Source of the DNA: Capitulum mitella
Taxonomy: Eukaryota; Arthropoda; Thecostraca; Pollicipedomorpha; Pollicipedidae
Length of the DNA stretch: 64,000 nucleotides
NCBI GenBank assembly: GCA_030062745.1
Contig: CP099846.1
Span: forward strand, 3,658,001 to 3,722,000
Direction: 5' to 3'
Every line of letters starts with the position of its first letter. Within the stretch, counting starts at the first letter, position 1. The translations under genes and the position numbers were made by a program. Under the pieces are notes generated by a model. The model ran no database searches. It had not been told where the DNA came from and worked only from the letters and a program-made list of their open reading frames with translations. Below are positions 59,627 through 64,000 of this stretch, piece by piece.

Positions 59627-62600
59627 GTGAGTGTTCCAGTTGTATCCCTGAAGCTTCAAAATGCAGTCTCATTGCAGCTGTAAACCTTGTCCCAATTGTT
59701 GCTGCATTTCACTGAAATTGTGCAGAATAGGAGAAGACATCTTGCAGCCTTATGATGTACATTGTACAGGGATGACATGGAGACATGGCTTATAATCATG
59801 ATACCTGCTTTCTTTTTCTTTTGTTAATGCTGGACCAGTCTCATCAAAAAATGACAAATCGAAAAGAAATTCAGGGTTTGCCCTTAATTCCATGCACTGC
59901 TTTACAGGAGCAGTTGGAGAGGTTGATGTGGCCACAGGTCTCACACTTGACTTGCTCACATTTAAGACATTTGTGTGGCCATAGCCATGCTGGATGGCTT
60001 GGCAAAGCAGTGGTCAGGTCACATAGTGGGGTGGCCTCACATTTTTCTTACCAGATTGGTGCATCATTGTCTTGAAGAGCAGCAGTGTTCTCCAGGATTG
60101 GAAAAGATTGTACTTTTTAGTGTTGAAGTACATCAGAAAATATGTGCTCTTAAAACATTTTATGCTCCAGAAGTCTAGTTTTGTGCCTCCATCAAAAAGC
60201 TACACTATAACCATCTTGACAGATTTCTAACTCTGCAAGCAAATGACTCTGTCTCCATTCAGTAAGAAGCAGGTATGATTTCATGACTCACTTACACCAA
60301 GAATGCCAGCTTAAACCAGTATTATTATTCACAAAATTTCACACTCCAAAATAAAAATTGTACTTTGACACCAAGAACTAAAAACAAGTTTCCTACTCTG
60401 GTGTACTCACACTCCTCATGCTTACCTGCTCACAGTGGTGCAGGAGTGGCTGGTGAAGGAGGATGGTGCCCTGGCCACCCGACTCCAGGATGAGGAGATC
60501 ACAGAACACTACCAGCAGAACCGGTACAGGAACGGCGTGATCCGCACGGACGTACCGCGCGCTCGCATCGAACAGCTCAAGGAAGATGAGCAGGCAGCCT
60601 ACAAACAGGCCCTGCATGAGCAGCAGCTTTATGAACAGTAAGTGGGTCATGCATTGCACTTCTACTATTTTCTGGTATCTTCATGCTAACAAATGGGGTC
60701 ATGAATGGTGTGCTGGCAGTCATGCATGCTGAAGCTCGCCACTAACATTAGGCAGGTTGAAGGAAGTGCCATGTGTTCTTTGCTTTGTTTCCTCACTGGA
60801 CATGGAATTTTGCCTTGTGGTCATACTTCACCGCACGTGCCGAAACCCCGACAGCCTGGGCGGAGGTGTCTGGTTCGCTCTGACGACCCTGCGACGTTCG
60901 GCCGGGGGGAGGGCCTCGGACGCCAGCCGTCCGCCGTCACACTGCTCGGCGCTCTGTGTTGACGCGCGTCAGGCAGCTCCGTGCTGTTCGCTGCCGGGCG
61001 GGTGTGACGCCCTGCTGCGTGCCGACTGTGTCGCGGGTGCACCTCCCGCCGACCGGTTGGTGGGTCGCGGCTGTGGGTCCCGCTGATGGGCGAGTGTGTC
61101 GCGGCTGTACCCCCGCTGACTGGCGGGCTCGACTCCGCTGACTGGCGGGCGGCCGCTGGCCGGCAGGTACGCGGCGGACGCGGACGTGGCTCGCCGGCTG
61201 GCGCTGGAGGTGGAGCGCCAGGACGAGGAGCGCCGCCGCCGCCAGGAGCTGGACGACTTCCAGCTGGCGGCGCGCCTGCAGGAGGAGGAGCGCCAGCGGC
61301 GCCGCCAGGAGCGCGAGGAGCGCCAGGTGCAGCACGAGGCGCGCCTGCTCGGCCTGGAGGCGCCCGTGCGCGAGCTGCGCCTGGTCTCGCCGCCCGGCGC
61401 CGAGCGGGTCTACCCGGACGACGACCTGAGCGACCTGATGGCGCCGCCGCCGCAGCTGGGCCAGCCGCTCAGCGAGGACGACGTGCGCAGCTGGCAGGAG
61501 GAGCAGGACGAGGTCAGCGCCGCACGGGGGCGGGCCGGACCCTCCCGGGAGGTGGGGAAGAGTGTCGTGTCAGACTGGTGCTGGGAGGATGTTAACCTGT
61601 GTTTAGTTTATTTGTCCCTTCTCCTCGTATCTGCATTGCAGTCTCGGTCCAAAATTGTGGAGTTGTAACGTGCTGGCAGTCTTACTTAGCTGGGCATCGC
61701 ACAAAACCATATTTGTCGGCGGCGCGGCGCCCGCCAGCCATATTTGTCAGTTTCAACTTTGCTGTCAGACTATCCTAAGGCTGATCTGTGTATCCTGTTT
61801 GGGGCCTTCCCAGGAGGTGGCGCGGCTGCTGCAGGAGCAGGAGACGAAGCGGCGCGGCGACGTGATGCCCAGAGACAAGGTGGCCGCCATCGAGGCGCAG
61901 GACCGAGAGCTGGCCAAGGTGCTGCAGGAGCAGGTGAGATCCGTGCCGCTGGCAGCTCCAGGCCAGGTGGAAGACCCGGCTCAGGGCCTCCGCGACGCCC
62001 GGCAACGCGAGACCGCGAAGTCGTTCTGGTGCTTTCCTCGGATTCAGGGCTAAAAATGTAGGAGATGAGCTGGCGATGAAGATCTTTCTAGTGCGGCACA
62101 CGGATTCATTGTCTAACCATGTAATATTTTTCCTTTACCGTAAGGAAGCTAGCATACGTTTACGGGACCTGTAGTAGCGGAACAAGAAACAGTATTGGTC
62201 TTCAGCGACAGGTGAAATTTGCCTCCTCCTGCAGGTGAAAATTGAACTCCTCGTTTCGGTCGATATTGGCAAAAGTTCTGTAAAGTCAGATAACGTGTCT
62301 GCATGCCATGATTTGATCATCTGATCGTCTCCTTCTGCTGATTAAAGATTGCTCCCAGCGCTACGGACTTCCACGTTTGTCGACTAACTTTAAAGGACAG
62401 TGCGCGGTTTCGTGCTGACCTTAGGCAGCTGACGGCTGTAGCTGTCGACACGTGCTCCCCTATCAGCCTCACGTCTCCTGGAGTGACGTCACGTCTGGCG
62501 CGCGCTGCTCCTCAGGAGCGGGCCCGGCTGCGGCGCGCCAAGGAGCGGGCGCGCGAGAAGCGCCGGCTGCGCCAGCAGCGCGAGATGCAGGCGGCGGCCG

Positions 62601-64000
62601 GCTCCGGCGACGAGCTGTCGGCCGACTCCGGCGCTGAGACCGGCGTCATGAAGCTGCGGCTGGACGGCGACGCCGACTGCTGCGGCCCGCGCCAGACTAG
62701 CAGCCCTCTGCCGGGACCGGCGCAGCAGGAGGCCAGGCCGCGGCCTGGACCGGCACTGCCGGAGATCAGGCCGCGGCCCGGGCCGTCACAGCCGGAGATC
62801 AGGCCGCGGCCGGGGCCGTCACAGTCGGAGATCAGGTCACGGCCTGGGCCGTCACAGCCGGAAATCAGACCTCGGCCTGGACCGTCACAGTCCGAGACCA
62901 GGCCGCGGCCTGGACTATCGCAGCCGGAGATCAGGCCGCGGCCTGGACCGTCACAGTCCGAGACCAGGCCAGCCGGCGGTCCGTCCTCTCCCCGCGGTGG
63001 TCTGTCGTCCCGTCCGTCAGCTGGTCCCAGCGGCCGCGCCCAGACCAGTCCGCTGCCGTCGCTGCCGTCCTCGGCCAGCTCGCAGCTCCCGGCGGTCACC
63101 CCAGGTAGGCTGAACGCCGCAAACCAAAAAGAGCATTGCGGCGAGCTGCCGCGGCGATTTTGTTTTGCAGCTGCGATCGCTGCTGTGTCAGAAAGTATCC
63201 TGATCAAGAAGCAAATGCCTTCCGCTTTCTATTTCACCATGATAAATTATGGATGCGGTAACAAAGTGTATGAATCTTCTGCCGCACCATAGTGTTGTAC
63301 CTTTCACCGCGTGGTCGGTATGCGAATAAGGCTAGTTTCGTGCCGGTGTAGCGTTTCATGAGCCGCCTGTGCAGCGAAACAAAGGAGATCATGCCGATTT
63401 TTTTGCGGCCTCGCCGTGCACCGTGGCCGGCCGCGCGTCCGGGCCGAGCCCATCGCCGCTGGCCGCGGGGCGTCCGTGCTGGCCCGGCGGCGCGTGCTAG
63501 GCGCCGTCTCCCCGACTGAGACGGTCCCTCCACCGGCAGCGGTCAGCAACATCGCCATGGTGATCGACCCGACGTACCAGCGGCGGCAGGCGGCCGAGGC
63601 GCCGCAGCCGCCGCCGCCGGCCGAGCCGCCGTCCCCCGAGCTGGACCAGCTGTCGGACGGTGAGTGCTGCCGCCGCCGGCTGACGGCCCGTTCCGTGTGT
63701 ATTCGGGGGAGGGATTTATTGCTGATTGTCATGTCGTTACCAGAGGTTATTGTCTCCCGGCAGCGGCGGGTTTATCGGGAGCGGTGTTTGCGGTCAGTGA
63801 CTCTCTATCGAGCCAGCGCCCGGCAGTCGGCGACTGTCTCGAGCGGCTGCGCCCGGCAGCCGGACCCGTGACCGGGGCGCGGACGCTCCGTACCGTCGGT
63901 CCGTCGTGGCCCGGCCGTGACGAACCGCTCTGCCCGGCAGACATGTACGCCGACGACGAGCCGGCGCCGCCCTACATGCCGATCCAGGGGCAGCGGCGCA
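59566..64000 (+). CDS. CCDC50: CCDC50-like (Ymer) ubiquitin-binding coiled-coil protein, 3' partial
   Basis: CCDC50 is a cytoplasmic ubiquitin-binding adaptor tied to EGF-receptor traffic and selective autophagy in vertebrates (family knowledge). Coding exons: 59566-59626, 60436-60637, 61167-61512, 61814-61933, 62516-63104, 63540-63659, 63941 to beyond 64000. All junction phases agree, about 499 residues visible. The start (KVSE-VVQEWLVKEDGALATRLQDEEI) lines up with the conserved CCDC50 N-terminus, where a short first exon precedes a (V/F)-x-ED-x-x-LA-x-x-LQ-x-x-E helix. LA-x-x-LQ-x-x-E motifs of MIU type occur near residues 33-41, 119-129, 204-213 and 233-243. Then come a very basic Arg-rich helix (about 244-270), a translated 33-bp repeat (about 317-393) and a C-terminal PTYQRRQAAE and YMPIQGQR segment. 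CpG is strongly depleted across the first part only. The end of the gene is outside. Confidence 0.88.
59627..60435 (+). other. CCDC50-like intron 1, CpG-depleted
   Basis: AT-rich with almost no CpG (one seen, at about 59860) and many TG/CA. No other feature. Confidence 0.8.
60436..60637 (+). CDS. CCDC50: CCDC50-like exon 2 (residues 21-88)
   Basis: Acceptor cctgctcacag, donor GAACA|gtaagt. It reads VVQEWLVKEDGALATRLQDE, then YRNGVIRTDVPRARIEQLKE and QALHEQQLYEQ. First LA-x-x-LQ-x-x-E motif at residues 33-41. Confidence 0.92.
60638..61166 (+). other. CCDC50-like intron 2, composition switch
   Basis: Changes abruptly at about 60830 from AT-rich, CpG-poor to GC- and CpG-rich DNA. Short cgctgactggcggg type repeats precede the acceptor. 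Confidence 0.75.
61167..61512 (+). CDS. CCDC50: CCDC50-like exon 3 (residues 88-203)
   Basis: Acceptor gctggccggcag, donor GACGAG|gtcagc. It reads YAADADVARRLALEVERQDE, a long charged coiled coil, a MIU-type motif DDFQLAARLQEEE (117-129) and an acidic SEDDVRSWQEEQDE end. GC-rich, in contrast to the two exons before it. Confidence 0.92.
61513..62515 (+). other. CCDC50-like introns 3 and 4
   Basis: Introns 61513-61813 and 61934-62515, flanking exon 4. Plain sequence; TGACGTCA near 62484, shortly before the exon 5 acceptor. Confidence 0.7.
61814..61933 (+). CDS. CCDC50: CCDC50-like exon 4 (residues 204-243)
   Basis: Acceptor ggggccttcccag, donor GAGCAG|gtgaga, 40 codons in phase 0. It reads EVARLLQEQETKRRGDVMPR and ends QDRELAKVLQEQ, giving two more motifs of the LA/VA-x-x-LQ-x-x type. 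Confidence 0.92.
62516..63104 (+). CDS. CCDC50: CCDC50-like exon 5 (residues 244-440) with translated minisatellite
   Basis: Acceptor cgcgctgctcctcag, donor CCCCAG|gtaggc. Starts ERARLRRAKERAREKRRLRQ, a strongly basic helix, then a linker and seven tandem 11-residue repeats of RPRPGPSQPEI type (62735-62965), then a Ser/Pro-rich low-complexity end. The frame stays open through all repeat units. Confidence 0.9.
62735..62965 (+). repeat. Coding 33-bp minisatellite, seven units, in the CCDC50-like exon 5
   Basis: Units begin at 62735, 62768, 62801, 62834, 62867, 62900 and 62933, each 33 bases and in the reading frame. Translations run RPRPGPALPEI, RPRPGPSQPEI, RPRPGPSQSEI, RSRPGPSQPEI, RPRPGPSQSET, RPRPGLSQPEI, RPRPGPSQSET, with a degenerate eighth (RPAGGPSSP). 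Five distinct variants among seven suggest ongoing turnover. Confidence 0.97.
63105..63940 (+). other. CCDC50-like introns 5 and 6
   Basis: Introns 63105-63539 and 63660-63940; nothing else seen. Confidence 0.7.
63540..63659 (+). CDS. CCDC50: CCDC50-like exon 6 (residues 440-480)
   Basis: Acceptor ctccaccggcag, donor GGACG|gtgagt. The carried base gives A, then VSNIAMVIDPTYQRRQAAEA and ends PSPELDQLSD; a D-P-T-Y-x-R segment is shared with vertebrate CCDC50 C-termini as far as I recall. Polyproline stretch in between. Confidence 0.85.
63941..64000 (+). CDS. CCDC50: CCDC50-like exon 7, cut by the window end
   Basis: Acceptor cgctctgcccggcag. The carried base gives D, then MYADDEPAPPYMPIQGQRR, open to the last base. 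The exon continues outside. Confidence 0.8.

Overview
Eukaryotic nuclear DNA, almost certainly from an arthropod. The real genes are split into short GC-rich exons (about 100-590 bases, canonical GT...AG borders, matching phases) separated by long introns full of GC-rich minisatellites and microsatellites. Nearly every long open frame in the window is a by-product of GC content or of tandem repeats. The ZP gene type (cuticlin-like, transmembrane) and a 5'-biased CpG-depletion footprint suit an arthropod, perhaps a crustacean; I cannot name the species.

Three protein genes can be rebuilt. (1) Plus strand, 3416-28467: the last 12 coding exons of alpha-catulin (CTNNAL1), a vinculin/alpha-catenin relative; its first exons lie left of the window. 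All 11 junctions keep frame, giving about 618 residues to a TGA at 28465-28467. (2) Minus strand, 46314 down to 32017: a complete or nearly complete ZP-domain membrane protein of about 490 residues in nine exons, with signal peptide, ZP domain, RTRR furin-type site, one membrane helix and a short tail. It converges on CTNNAL1. (3) Plus strand, about 58.2 kb to beyond 64000: a CCDC50-like ubiquitin-binding coiled-coil protein. Seven coding exons are seen (about 499 residues) and the 3' end lies outside.

Layout: 1-3415 upstream intron of CTNNAL1; 3416-28467 CTNNAL1; 28468-32016 intergenic between convergent 3' ends, with a GC-rich patch holding two perfect CRE motifs; 32017-46314 ZP gene, with a very CpG-rich block, a 31-bp array and a 14-copy array in its introns; 46315 to about 58240 divergent intergenic DNA with a 53-bp array next to the ZP start exon and no recognisable gene; 58240-64000 CCDC50-like gene. 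No tRNA, rRNA, CRISPR or intact transposon was recognised.

The genes do not form a pathway: one is a cytoskeletal/adhesion scaffold, one an apical matrix protein, one a ubiquitin-linked trafficking/autophagy adaptor. The most interesting signals are not protein genes: an abrupt CpG-depleted block over the 5' part of CCDC50 only (probable germline-methylation footprint), a minisatellite whose every unit looks like a 3' splice site followed at once by a 5' splice site, a 33-bp repeat that is translated inside CCDC50, and a possible alternative last exon of CTNNAL1.
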